A stretch of 64,000 nt of DNA from Gentiana macrophylla (Eukaryota > Streptophyta > Magnoliopsida > Gentianales > Gentianaceae), in assembly GCA_026214975.1 (NCBI GenBank), contig CM047810.1, positions 95,062,316 through 95,126,315 of the forward strand, in the 5' to 3' direction. Both the position numbers and the translations under genes were made by a program. How positions within the stretch are numbered: the first letter of the stretch is position 1; every line of letters begins with the position of its first letter. Shown here in pieces: positions 34,901-43,915 of this stretch. The notes beneath the pieces are model-generated. The model ran no database searches. It was not told where the DNA came from and saw nothing but the letters and a program-made list of their open reading frames with translations.

Positions 34901-36207
34901 GACATTCATTGTGTTGAAGAGGAAAACTAAAATTTGAGGAAATAGCCAGGATATACTCCACCAAGAACGCAATAATCGTCAGCAAACAAAAACGATTTAG
35001 ATTTACTTTATCATGTGGACCAATCAAATGTAACATGCTTTTTTAATCCTATAACAGTAGAACAAGAAAGTAAAAAAGATAATGAAATCCATCATCCAAG
35101 ACGATGGAAATAACACAAGTACTTTAGAAGGATTTTTCAATGAAATATACACAGGTTTATTCTAGCAAAACAAACTGAAGGATACGTGTCATGTTACTAC
35201 GCACTACAAATTAGCTTGACTAACAGTCCATGATCTTTATCATCAAGTGTTGTGTAAGAAAGATAATAAATTATGAATTGACGACAACTTTATCCAAATA
35301 AAATCCCTTTCGACAACTCATATATTGTTGTTGAAACACAGGTAGAGTCGACAAAAATCAAATCAATGAATTTCATTTGAAAATGACAAAACAAAAAAAT
35401 TGGAAAAAACAGATGTAACAAAAAATTACTCCCCAATATCACCAACACTGCTAGTGCCTCATACTCTAGCCGGAAGCTTAAGCTACATCAAGCGAAAAAC
35501 TGTTGTAGTTACAAAAAAAAAGTACCAGCATTGAAGTGGCTGTCTCCCTAATGTTCCCGTCAATACGAAGGGAAGTGCTTATGTCGCTGTAGAACTGATG
35601 CACGAATTCTGGCTGTTGTTGTAGTACCTGATAGTACTGCCCCACAAAATACGTCCCAACCTATCCACACCAAGCACAAAACAATGTACAAAAGGCAGAT
35701 AGATCAAAATACGAAAATTCTACAGAAAACATGAAATCACACGAAACAACCACATTTTCTTTGCTACGTATTAAAGAATCTATCAGCAAGTAATGGATAG
35801 TAGTACATCACTAACAGAACACAATTCAAAATTCACTGATGTATCACCCCATCAGAGAAACCATAACATTGCAACCAAAAGAGAACCTTCAAAAGAGAGC
35901 ATTTTGTAAAGACCAAAAAACCAATCAGAGACTACAAGCTAAACCCTCTTCAAAAACAAAATCTTCAATCCATTTTTCATAATAACACCACCAATAAAAT
36001 CACACCAAACAGATAACACTAGGTGCATGGTAGCAAATGAGATATCATACACAACTCTAGATCCTAAAACATTATCTACGAAGAGATTCCACCCAATACA
36101 AAATAGTACAAAACCAAGTGCGGATGAAATTCCTATATATACATGAATACAGTAAAAGTTCTCCCTACCTGAGCAGCAGTAACAGGATAATGAAAAGGGG
36201 CCGCCAT
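13998..36207 (-). CDS. G3BP-like protein: NTF2 domain, RRM and RGG tail (9 coding exons)
   Basis: Coding exons (minus strand): 36207-36169, 35660-35526, 34280-33977, 33616-33354, 33271-33091, 32983-32862, 32768-32703, 22000-21922, 14233-13998. All have GT..AG borders and matching phases, and the sum is 1425 nt (474 residues plus stop). The N-terminus is [13 protein letters not shown]. The NTF2 domain covers about residues 10-125 ([39 protein letters not shown]). An acidic linker follows. The RRM spans about 313-387, with RNP2 VYVKNV and RNP1 YAFVEFE. The tail is RGG-rich ([24 protein letters not shown]). Family members bind RNA and join cytoplasmic stress granules. A TGA at 33570-33572 is in frame at codon 175. 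A downstream AG would restart exon 4 in the same frame without it. Two introns hold nested retrotransposons. Architecture, phases and conserved order make the call firm; whether it is functional is uncertain. Confidence 0.92.
14234..15190 (-). other. G3BP-like gene intron 8, 3' portion
   Basis: Intron sequence between the last exon and copia A. No exon, no RNA gene and no clear repeat are seen. The segment 15080-15190 could be the left half of the LINE fragment that resumes at 20174, because copia A is inserted between them, but its coding signal is weak. Confidence 0.6.
15191..15445 (+). repeat. 5' LTR of copia A
   Basis: Begins TGTTGAATAATGG and ends TTTCTACA, 255 bp, with cctataaag as a probable TATA-like element near 15358 and aataaaa near 15409 as a probable poly(A) signal. 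It matches 19915-20173. Confidence 0.95.
15494..19907 (+). pseudogene. Copia A gag-pol (RT and RNase H open, gag to integrase broken)
   Basis: Starts [15 protein letters not shown]. Gag shows [13 protein letters not shown] and [22 protein letters not shown] knuckle ([14 protein letters not shown]) lies near 16280-16325. The protease motif reads [10 protein letters not shown], where DSG is usual. GAG-pre-integrase gives [15 protein letters not shown]. Integrase has HSDIW and AEKKNRHLL, but the middle catalytic residue is in TNNGKEY (Asn for Asp). From 17550 a 785-residue frame covers the integrase C-terminus, RT (YVDDI at about 18950-18964) and RNase H ([19 protein letters not shown]) to the stop at 19905-19907. 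Stops at 15788, several before 15905, 16187 and 16350 and a frameshift near 17540 break the polyprotein. Confidence 0.92.
19915..20173 (+). repeat. 3' LTR of copia A
   Basis: 259 bp, TGTTGAATAATGG to TTTCTACA, following the polypurine tract ccttgagggggag. Flanked on the right by GGCTT, the target duplication. Confidence 0.95.
20174..20960 (+). pseudogene. LINE reverse transcriptase C-terminal fragment in the G3BP intron
   Basis: Frames contain [17 protein letters not shown] (about 20250-20295), [18 protein letters not shown] (about 20420-20470) and, after stops, [20 protein letters not shown] (about 20800-20865). In plant LINEs these correspond to the end of RT and the start of the zinc-binding RVT tail (family knowledge). 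The fragment lies antisense to the G3BP gene and is heavily decayed. Copia A probably inserted into it, since the region left of copia A at 15080-15190 could be its upstream part. Confidence 0.55.
20961..21921 (-). other. G3BP-like gene intron 8, 5' portion
   Basis: Intron sequence downstream of exon 8, whose donor GTACGT is at 21921. No coding signal or transposon end is recognised. Confidence 0.6.
22051..22100 (+). repeat. (GGA)n tract, a pyrimidine tract on the transcribed strand
   Basis: Nearly pure GGA/GGG over about 50 bp. On the minus strand it is (TCC)n, about 50-100 nt upstream of the 3' splice site of exon 8 (acceptor at 22001-22003) and about 40 bp from the end of copia B1. Confidence 0.85.
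22141..22376 (-). repeat. 3' LTR of copia B1
   Basis: Aligns with 32425-32632 through words such as cttattgattaaagat, gattacaagctagtta and gccgacataagcttctc. Its terminal bases have mutated away from TG..CA (agtagaaa at one end, tctcaaaa at the other). Confidence 0.85.
24990..25289 (-). repeat. 3' LTR of copia B2
   Basis: 300 bp; in element orientation it begins TGTTGAAATTAG and ends TTAAATTCTACA. It contains a perfect 9-bp inverted repeat gtacagtga/tcactgtac around an 8-9 nt loop (about 25120-25146), also present in the other LTR. Confidence 0.96.
25290..29618 (-). pseudogene. Copia B2 gag-pol, nearly complete but frameshifted
   Basis: Gag starts at 29618 ([18 protein letters not shown]). 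A frame change follows at about 29410, then gag continues ([19 protein letters not shown] knuckle [14 protein letters not shown] near 28820-28780). The protease site reads [10 protein letters not shown], with DSGA lost. Pre-integrase gives [16 protein letters not shown]. Integrase (about 28050-27600) is fragmentary. The RT N-terminal part is at 27071-26532 ([31 protein letters not shown]), and YVDDI is near 26250. RNase H is a clean 200-residue frame at 25886-25284 ([32 protein letters not shown]). At least five frame breaks are seen. Confidence 0.92.
29688..29987 (-). repeat. 5' LTR of copia B2
   Basis: 300 bp, same length as the 3' LTR with four substitutions. The primer binding site abuts it at 29687-29668. 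Confidence 0.96.
30050..30270 (+). mobile_element. tRNA-derived SINE with T-rich 3' end
   Basis: Flanked by a perfect direct repeat aagataagaaaatcaac (30033-30049 and 30271-30287), a long target duplication typical of LINE-mobilised elements. A-box-like taacccagttgg is at 30062-30073 and B box ggttcgattcc at 30116-30126, spaced as in a tRNA-derived Pol III promoter. The body runs about 220 bp and ends in ccattttt instead of poly(A), as in T-tailed plant SINEs such as the Au family (family knowledge). It is inserted in the gag-pol region of copia B1. Not a functional tRNA. Confidence 0.9.
31511..32012. mobile_element. hAT-type MITE with internal telomere-like tandem repeat
   Basis: Ends are CAATGTTCTAAAA and TTTTAGAACACTG, inverted with one mismatch. 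An 8-bp target duplication GTGGGGTG flanks it (31503-31510 and 32013-32020), as expected for hAT. The 502-bp interior has arrays of ggcgcctagg-like words near both ends and, at 31582-31731, eight copies of a 19-21 bp unit containing TTTAGGG. No coding capacity. It interrupts the gag region of copia B1. Confidence 0.9.
31582..31731 (+). repeat. 8 copies of ttttagggttttaaggggg
   Basis: Each 19-21 bp unit contains one TTTAGGG heptamer (the plant telomere repeat word) plus ttaagggg. Units are irregular, so this is a minisatellite inside the MITE and not a true telomere array. Confidence 0.9.
32425..32632 (-). repeat. 5' LTR of copia B1
   Basis: 208 bp, TGTTGAAAAAG to CTTCTCAACA on the plus strand, followed by target duplication ttaat. 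The intron donor of the G3BP gene is only 70 bp further on. Confidence 0.92.
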
Positions 36208-36760
36208 TGAGATTCAAAACTCCAGAAACAAATAGAAAAAAAAAATCTCAAAATCAAGCCGCGATGCACAAAACCGGCTCAAGCAACAACCCAGAATCTA
36301 TCTAGGCATCAGTGATCCACCAAGATCTCCGATATCCCAATCTCGATTTCAAACCCTGGATAAATCACAACAGTTCATATTAACAGAAAAGTAAAAGAAA
36401 AAATCTTTAAAAAGGTGTGGAATTTTTTAGTGTGAATGGATTCAAAAAACAAAAAAAAATCTGAAAAGCCTAAGGCTTTTGGTGGATTGTGATTATCAAT
36501 TTTGATCGCTAAACGGCTGAAGTCGCAGAATTGTAGACCTCGATTGTAGAGTAGACAGTAGAGATGGAACTCTGAGCAGCGTTTTTGGATTTGTTTTGTG
36601 GGTTTAGGTTTGGAGTGGCGGTCTTTTCCTCGGATTCGGCTAAAGTCAAAAGTTAGAGACCACCGAGGAACAGAGACTGATACTAAATATTCCTCCTTTT
36701 TACATGAACAGATTATCAAAATCAAATTAACAAAGTGTTTCTTCTAAAAAAAAAAAAAAA
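36208..36760 (-). promoter_or_regulatory. 5' UTR and probable promoter of the G3BP-like gene
   Basis: Sequence upstream of the ATG at 36207. A 5' leader is plausible from about 36370 down to 36208, where a very short open frame ATGCCTAGATAG (minus strand, starting 36309) could act as an upstream ORF if it is in the mRNA. Beyond 36400 the region is probably promoter; no clear TATA box was located. No start site can be fixed from sequence alone. Between 36760 and 37235 only AT-rich sequence with A and T runs is seen. Confidence 0.45.
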
Positions 36761-37235
36761 ATTAACAAAGTGTTTTTTTATTTTTTTTATTTTATTATTG
36801 AAATTAACAGAGCTCTCGTTATCTAAAATCAATCGATCCGATTAATTCAAAATTCGATTCAAATAATATCTGTAGAATCTGACTCTAGCTTAGGAAGATC
36901 TCTCTCAAAACAGCGTCATATCTCTAGGTATTCTCAAATTACTTATAAGTTCTTATTAATTGCCTAGATATTAGAATAATATGAAATTTTAATATAGCTT
37001 TTTAACACAAAACAACAAGAAGAAAAAAAAAATTGTCAAACATAAGTGTGATGTACGGAAAAAGAAAGAAATCTCCCATAAAAGATGGCGAAGAGCTCAG
37101 ACAGGAAAACCTCAATATCAACTATTTATTTGACAAAACAAAGGACCATAGAAGAAGAAGAAGAAACCAAAGAACTAAACATTATAACGCTATCAACAAT
37201 GGTTCTCTTATTTGCAGAAATTATGTAAACCTTTG

Positions 37236-38557
37236 CAGAGAAGCCTGAAAAAATGGCTTACACCTTTGCAGAGAAAACAACGCCATAGCCACCGGCAGGG
37301 GCGGCGCCACTCATTAGAAAAAGGGTCACCTGACCCTCAAAACAAAAAAAACAAAAAAAAAACAAAATTTCTATGTATATTATCACATGATTTAAAATTT
37401 TTATGTCTTAATATCTACTTCTTGGCCATTAAAATTTTCAAATATTTACCTCGATCCGTGCGCGGATATTAAAAATTTGTAATACGGATTGTATCGATCT
37501 CTATCCACGACCGTGTCACCCACCTCGCACTGCGCCTTGCGACCACGACGGCTAAGGGCTCGGGCTTCAGAGGGACTATGAGAGCCAACGCCGCTGACCA
37601 CCGTAGCTCCACTGTTAACTACCATAGCCATGTCGCATGATTTAACAGCGACGCCGCCTACCGCAAGAAGCACCAAACTGCCAAAAGGGCTCAGATCTGT
37701 CGGAAACCGCTACATGCGACCGCAAGACAAAAGGGGAGAGCAGATTCAAGCAACTAAGCCACCAAAAAAGGAAAGGAACAAAATAAAATAAGGAAAGAAC
37801 TGGAAAAAAAAAAAAAAAAAAAAAAAAAGGTAAAGGATCGGATCGGACGCCTTGGCAGCCTAAAGCCGCCGACGCCGGAGGCGTGAAGACAAAGGGGTAG
37901 AAAGGAGGAGGTTTTAAAAAGGATGAGAGAAAATATTTTAGAGAGAGGTTGTGTATAGCCTTGAGTGCTTTGATTTTTTTTTTTTTTGGAGGAGTGTTGT
38001 GATATAATAATATTTATTATTAATGAATTAAGTACTTTAATTTATTATAATTCATAGTTACAACCAAATATTCGGAAATAAATAACGATATGGAACTAAA
38101 ATGTGATTATGTGATAATAGATATGGATTAAAATAATTACGTTATTAGAAATAGTTGTAGCTTGATTTTCAAGTGGCATTTATTAGGCTAGCGTATGAGT
38201 TAGGTCATATTGGTTTACTGTTGTTTGTGGATTTCCTCATAATGATGTAATTTACGCCACAGTTATTGCATGATTTAAGCGTAATAAAATCTTTGTTTCC
38301 TAAATAATAAAAAAAAAATAGTTGTAGCGGAAATAATATTCTAGAATTTCATTGGCCACGAAGAAAAAGGAAATTGTTAATAAATTAATTCCTTAACTAG
38401 TTTAAGGAAGATAATAAAATTGTAATCATCAATTTAGTGATAGAATTTTTATCACTAGATCTAGCTTTCTTGTTTTGAAAGTAGCATGGGGCGCCCAAAT
38501 AGCATGTTAAAGGGCAAAATAATTGCCTTCTTCCATAACAAAAATAGAAGAGAAAAA
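37236..38557. repeat. Duplicated block, outer copy, left part
   Basis: Matches 43916-45210 from aaatggcttacac to aagagaaaaa. Features inside: A runs at about 37806-37828, a GC-rich patch with gccgccgacgccgg, and AT-rich sequence. No gene is recognised. It ends at the 5-bp AAAAA target site of the long-LTR element. The matching continuation is at 51318. Confidence 0.85.
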
Positions 38558-40942
38558 TGTAACATCCCGACTTTTCGTAAAAAGGTAAAATAGTCATTGG
38601 ATGTATTTATTACGACCTAATTATTATTTGTCCAATTTATTTAATTAAAAAGGAATTAATTAAGTGATTTAGCTATTAATTATAAAGGATTTAATTATTG
38701 GCTATAAAAAGAAAATCATCCCAAAATACCTTATTTTGGTGTTACACGTTAATTCTGAAAGAAAAAAAAAAAAAAAAAAAAAAAGTGCACAAAGGAGAGC
38801 AACACAGAAGATGCCTGGAAAAGGGAGAATGTAAACTTCAACCGTGTGATCAATCCGTTCATCTGTTCAAGATGCCGCATGAGAGAAAAGTCATCAGCAC
38901 GATGAGACGCAACTTTGGAAAATAAAATATCCTTATTCCGTAAGTTTTCGCTTAATTTCTGTTTTTTATAACCGTTGAGTTTGATTTTCAAAAATTCGTA
39001 TCTTTCAATCCGTAGCTCTGTTTTTCAAATTGGAGTAGTCGAAACGATCGCCTTGGAACGTATATTATCTAAAAATAGTTTCGCATGAGTTAATCCAGTA
39101 ATCAATGAGCTTTATGCACTTTTCGCTTTTGTTTTTTGCCGAAAATAGGATTTTAGGGTTTCATGTTGATAAAATAGGTTTTGGGTTTGAGGATCAACAA
39201 TTGTTGCGATTTCTTGGTGTTTCTTTCATCGGTTTTGCAGGCAATTAAGGTAAGAGGCTCTTCCTAATAAATAATTTTAGTTGTATTATGTTAGGTTGAG
39301 TTTTGGAAAAGATTGGTGATTATAAATCACGTTTATGTTAGTTGTTGTCTATGTTAAGCTATGGAATACTTTGAACATGTTTCCCTGTTGTTTTTCTGAG
39401 TTTTTGATGGTAAACATGGTTGGTTTGGGTTAGAAATCTTTAAGTGATGAAAAACAGGTTTTAGGGTTGTTTCCGTAGGATGCGCGCGCGTTGGCTAAGA
39501 ATGCGCACGCATCCTATTCTGGATTGCGGGCCTCGGTTTACGCTCGATGAATGCGCGCGCATTCGAGCAATCTTGCGCGCATTCATGATTCGGATGCTTA
39601 GTTGTGGTTCCAAAGATAGGAATGCGTGCGCATTCATAAGAATGCGCACGCATTGTTCAAACAGAATGTTTCACTTAGGTTACGTTACATGGAATGCGCG
39701 CGCATTGATAACAATCGCGCGCATTGCTTGAAACGAGAGAGTTTACAAAGAGGTTTTAGTTAAGGAATGCGCACGCATCCCATAAGGATGCGCACGCATT
39801 GCCCCTAGTTTTACTTAAATGTTGTTTAAGCCTTTTAATAAGATGTTAAATGTTATAATTTGATCTAATAACATTAAATGAAAATGAACAAGCCCCGATT
39901 GAGTTTCTAATTCGTTCAGTAAAACACCGAATGTACTCTTAAAGGGAGTTGAAGTTCGGATCCGTCGGAAGAACATGAAAGGGCTTGGCTTTGATGGATT
40001 AGTATTCATCAATGTCTGTGTAATTGCTAGGCCTTGTCTGTGTCTAATGGTATAGAAAAGAGAGTAGCATGTGTGAGGGAGATTACTTGAAAACACTTAG
40101 GTGGCTAGTTAACAACAGATAATAATTACATACGTGTAGTAAAAGATAAAACGTCACTTATTCTCGGTTAGGCACTATTTCATAGCGGCGATGTGATACG
40201 TTCATAAAAGGTGAACAACGCTACTGGCCTTAAACGGCTGAATGGTAGTGGAGGAAATTCATCGGACGTATACGTATACCGGGAGACCCCGAGCTAATCG
40301 GTGCTAATCACTATTAGTTAGCAAGTATATCTTCAGGCTGATGAACGCCATGCGTAGTGTCCTTGAGTGATGACGTAACCAAGATAAGCTAAGCTAGAAA
40401 CGTGTAGTCATGACATGTCGATGGGCATGAAGTGAACCCTAGATTGAGTCGGTCCCATACAGATAATTTAATAATAATAATAATAACCTTTCGTTGTATA
40501 ACTTAATTATTCATTAGCATCTCACTTTTACTAAGTACTTTGCACTTACCTCATTTGCATTTTCTTTTGTATGCATTGTGGGGTGAGAAGACGAACAGGT
40601 TGATCAAGTGTGGATGATGGCTTTTGAAGACTTGAAGTCTTGGAGAAGCTTTTAGTTTATTTCTTTGTAAAGGTTGTACTAGATTTGTTGTACTTCTACT
40701 TTTAAGACATCGTATTGTATAAGTCTTTGGGTTTTTCGTCGTTGTAATTTAACTATCCATCTTTAGTATGGTTAATTTCTATTCATAGTAGCTTTTATGT
40801 TTTCCCGAGTCCTTTTAGCTTCCGTTTGCTTTTATTTGATACGACGACGTAGAGGCTTGCGTATAATATTAGATTTATTTAATGTTATACGCGCCGAACG
40901 TTTCTCTTCCGGATGCTCGGAATCCGGGAGCAGGGCGTTGCA
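38558..40942 (+). repeat. 2.4-kb 5' LTR
   Basis: Starts TGTAACATCCCG and ends GGGCGTTGCA, with the imperfect inverted termini usual for these LTRs. Its last 63 bp (gttatacgcgcc to the end) recur at 51255-51317 with few differences. Contains a poly-A run near 38761-38784, ten GC-alternating palindromes at 39478-39801 and a (TAA)n run near 40469. Confidence 0.88.
39478..39801. repeat. Cluster of ten self-complementary AATGCGCRCGCATT motifs
   Basis: Copies at 39478-39492, 39499-39514, 39549-39564, 39572-39584, 39620-39635, 39640-39655, 39692-39707, 39713-39726, 39765-39780 and 39786-39801. Most read (g)gaatgcgc-[a/g]-cgcatt(c/g), alternating purine-pyrimidine and near-perfect palindromes. Intervals are irregular (11-50 bp), so it is not a simple tandem array. 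Confidence 0.92.
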
Positions 40943-40955
40943 GTTGGTATCAGAG

Positions 40956-43915
40956 AGAAGCGTCCCTTCTGTTCTAGGCTTCTCTTCCTCTAAGATAAGA
41001 ATCCTTTAGTCCTTTTAGAATTTGAGCTTGGTGGTAATCCTCGTAAGACTAAGAATCCTTAAACCGTGGTTCAGTTATCAGGACCTAGTGAAGAGTTGTC
41101 TTAGACGAAGGTTAAGTCAAGTTCTCAAATTTTGTTCCTTCTAGGATCACTAGTAGAAACTCTCACTTCTTTTGAAGTTTCCAAACCGTAACTTGTCACA
41201 TAGGGTTAAGTGAAACCCCTTTAAGTAATGCTTTGGGATCGGAGTCTTATGCCTACACCTTAAAGTCGAGGTCCTCTTGGATGCTTTCCTTTTTCCTTAC
41301 TTTCTCTATTGAAATCTCTCCACCTTCTCTACACGAATGTCTAAGTTTACTTTTATCTTGGCTTAACTTTGTGAGAATGATATTTGATTCAACTCTACAA
41401 ATCCCCCACTTTCTCTTTTCACCATCGCTTGGTTTGAGTTTATCAACATTCGTAGACCTTTGCTTTGCTTGATATGGTTCTACACAAATTCCGTGTGTAA
41501 TTCTATTCTTTCCAAGTACTCCTCAGTCGTTTCAAATTATTAGTGTTAAAGGTCTACTTTGGCATCTATTATTCATAATCCTTGTGTTTGGCTTTATCCA
41601 ACATGAGTAAATGCTTTTGTTCCCATGTTTTCCCTTTAACATAAGACTGTCTTCCCTTACTCTAAAAAAAAAAATCTGCAAATTTTCAGCAAAGTAGATT
41701 ACTGTCTTATCTGCAATTTCTCTTTTTACATCAACTCGATAATTGTTATGAATTGTTTAGAAAATTCATGTTTATACCGGACACTCTGTCCAGAAAATTT
41801 GCAACAGCACTTTAACTTCTTCTTCTGTTTGAACAGGTTAAACATCTTTAAATGACCTGCATTTTTTATATGTTGCAGACAAGACTTTTATCTATAGTTT
41901 TCCTTTTGGAATTAAGTTCAGATTCTTTTTCGTTTGATCTCGATTCGCAATGCAACTCAGTGTTTACTAATCTGGAAATTCTGACAGCTTGTGCAATTGT
42001 CAGAAATAATTGTTTTTGACCAACTTGATCTCATTCAAAAATTCCAATATTTTTATATCACCTGGAAAACTTCAGTATCTATATCTTTTCTCTTTGGATC
42101 GTGCTCAAATTCCTCTTCGTTTGTTCTGTGCAAATTGATAATGTCAGATCCAGAGTAAAAATCATACACAGCAACCTAAAAGGAACTCTCACCTCTTTGA
42201 CTTAGAGTTTGGGCTACGTGGGTAGTAAGTTACGACTGTTATGTTTAGGAGTTCCCCGAAGTTCGATCTCCTTCTGAGTTAAATCTTTTAGTAGGATGCT
42301 CGTAAAGCTAACGTTATAGTTTCTTTTGCAGTTGTAAACAAGAACCAAGATGCTATCCTCCAGCATGCCATGTTTGATGTTCAGACCCTTTTGTGCCTTT
42401 TGTAATTATACCTTTTCTGGTAATTTATTTCTCATGTAATCCCTCACTTGAGATATTTAAACTCAAATCCTCTATGCTTGTTATCATTAACATATCGCCT
42501 CAAGCCTTTCTTCTGAACAAATTCACGCATTCTTACTTTTCAATCAAGAAACAAGTTCTCATCAAAAATTCTACATTGTTGCACTCCCATCCTTCATTTC
42601 AAATTCAAGTTTGGCTAAGCCTTCTGTTGTTAGAACATTCTTTTACTTGTATCCATTCTCACCTCCCTCCTAAGGGTAGAGTCGATGTTGTAACTATTTC
42701 ACCTAATCTTTTTGTTCTTTTAAGGTATGCATATCTTCTTTTCTTTGGTCAAATTTTTAAGCCTACCATGACATTCTTTTTCAGCTTACCTATCTTTAAC
42801 CTTCTAGCAATTTACGCTAAACTAGTTTCAAGCAGAAGGGAGATTTTTTTCAAGATGCCTTCTGAACCTATCTAGCCAACCAACATTTGAACTCCAAAAC
42901 TTCTATTAAAGTTCAATCTAGATGAATGTACCTTGTACCCTTTAGTCTTAAATCTATTTCAGGCCATTTAGAGCCATGAACCGCCATATACACCTTTATG
43001 ACTTTCCACCTCATGTCATGGTGTTTCTATTCCAATTTTGTTATACCGGTTGGAAGTCTATTTTATTTTTAACCTTTGTATTCCCACACGAGGAATAACC
43101 TTGAGCATTTATTCCTTGGAAGAGTACTATTCCTCTCAAATAGTGAAACCTTGAACCTTTGATTTGAATCGTCAATGATCGTTTAAACTTTCTTTGAAGG
43201 TTTGAATTAATTCTTTGAAATCAAACCTTATCCGCCAATTCTTAAGTGTCGTTTTCCTTCACTTAAAAGCTTGTTTACCGCTTACTTATTCAATCTTTTA
43301 TTATTCCCTTACAATTCCTTGAGGGAAATTTCTATTTCTTTTAAATATCGAAATAACATCTCTTTGACTATTGCAAACTTGGACACTTCTTGACAAGTGT
43401 TTATTTTATTCTGAGACCCTTTGGTGTACCCGCATTGTCTCCATGGCTCCTTCATGTTGAGATTCTTGTCCTCTTTTGATTTCTATCTTTTTAGTCCTTC
43501 TGGTGCTCGACCTTGCACCTTTACCTTGATTTTCTGTTGTGTGGTGTTTCCTCTATGACACTCATGCGAACTGAAGAATTTCCTAGTTCGCCAACATCCA
43601 TTTTTGTTAACCAAGTGTTTAACAATCAAGGTCACCTGCCCAATGTCCTCAAGTTTAGCAATCTCTTTCCTTCACATTTAATGTTTCCACGTCCATCAGA
43701 TGATGTTTCCTTTAACGTCTCCACTTTCTCAAAGCTTATATGAAAGCTTATTACCATCCTTTCAAGTTACCTCTGAAGTCTTTGCAGACCACCGTATCTT
43801 GCCGATTATTTTTTGACAGGAAACCGGCAAGCAAATCCATCAACAATCAAGGAACCAACGGCGAATAATAAACCAAGTCGAAATAAGCCATCATTGACCG
43901 CCACCACCAAACGGA
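40956..43915. other. Non-coding interior of the long-LTR element
   Basis: About 3 kb, T/C-rich on the plus strand. Open frames up to 160 residues exist (42393-42875) but show no retroelement motif and look like composition effects. No retroviral protease, RT or integrase signature was found on either strand. Confidence 0.65.

Larger units (their letters stand above)
38558..43915 (+). mobile_element. Long-LTR retrotransposon, probably LARD- or Tekay-like, 3' part missing
   Basis: Begins with a 2385-bp LTR (38558-40942) followed by primer binding site TGGTATCAGAG (40945-40955). From there to 43915 is a pyrimidine-rich internal region with no gag or pol motif in any frame. The 3' LTR is not here. 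Only its last 63 bp appear at 51255-51317, followed by the AAAAA target duplication (38553-38557 and 51318-51322). Non-coding interior plus long LTRs suggest a large retrotransposon derivative. The TGTAAC..GTTACA ends resemble Tekay/Del chromovirus LTRs (memory of the family). Confidence 0.8.

Noticed and set aside
39478..39801. Palindromes as a CRISPR-like array or bacterial operator cluster
   Set aside because: Spacing is irregular, the spacers are ordinary LTR sequence, and the element is a plant LTR retrotransposon.
42393..42875. 160-codon plus-strand frame in the long-LTR interior as a gene
   Set aside because: No recognisable motif, high Phe/Leu/Ser content from T/C-rich DNA, and no supporting neighbours.
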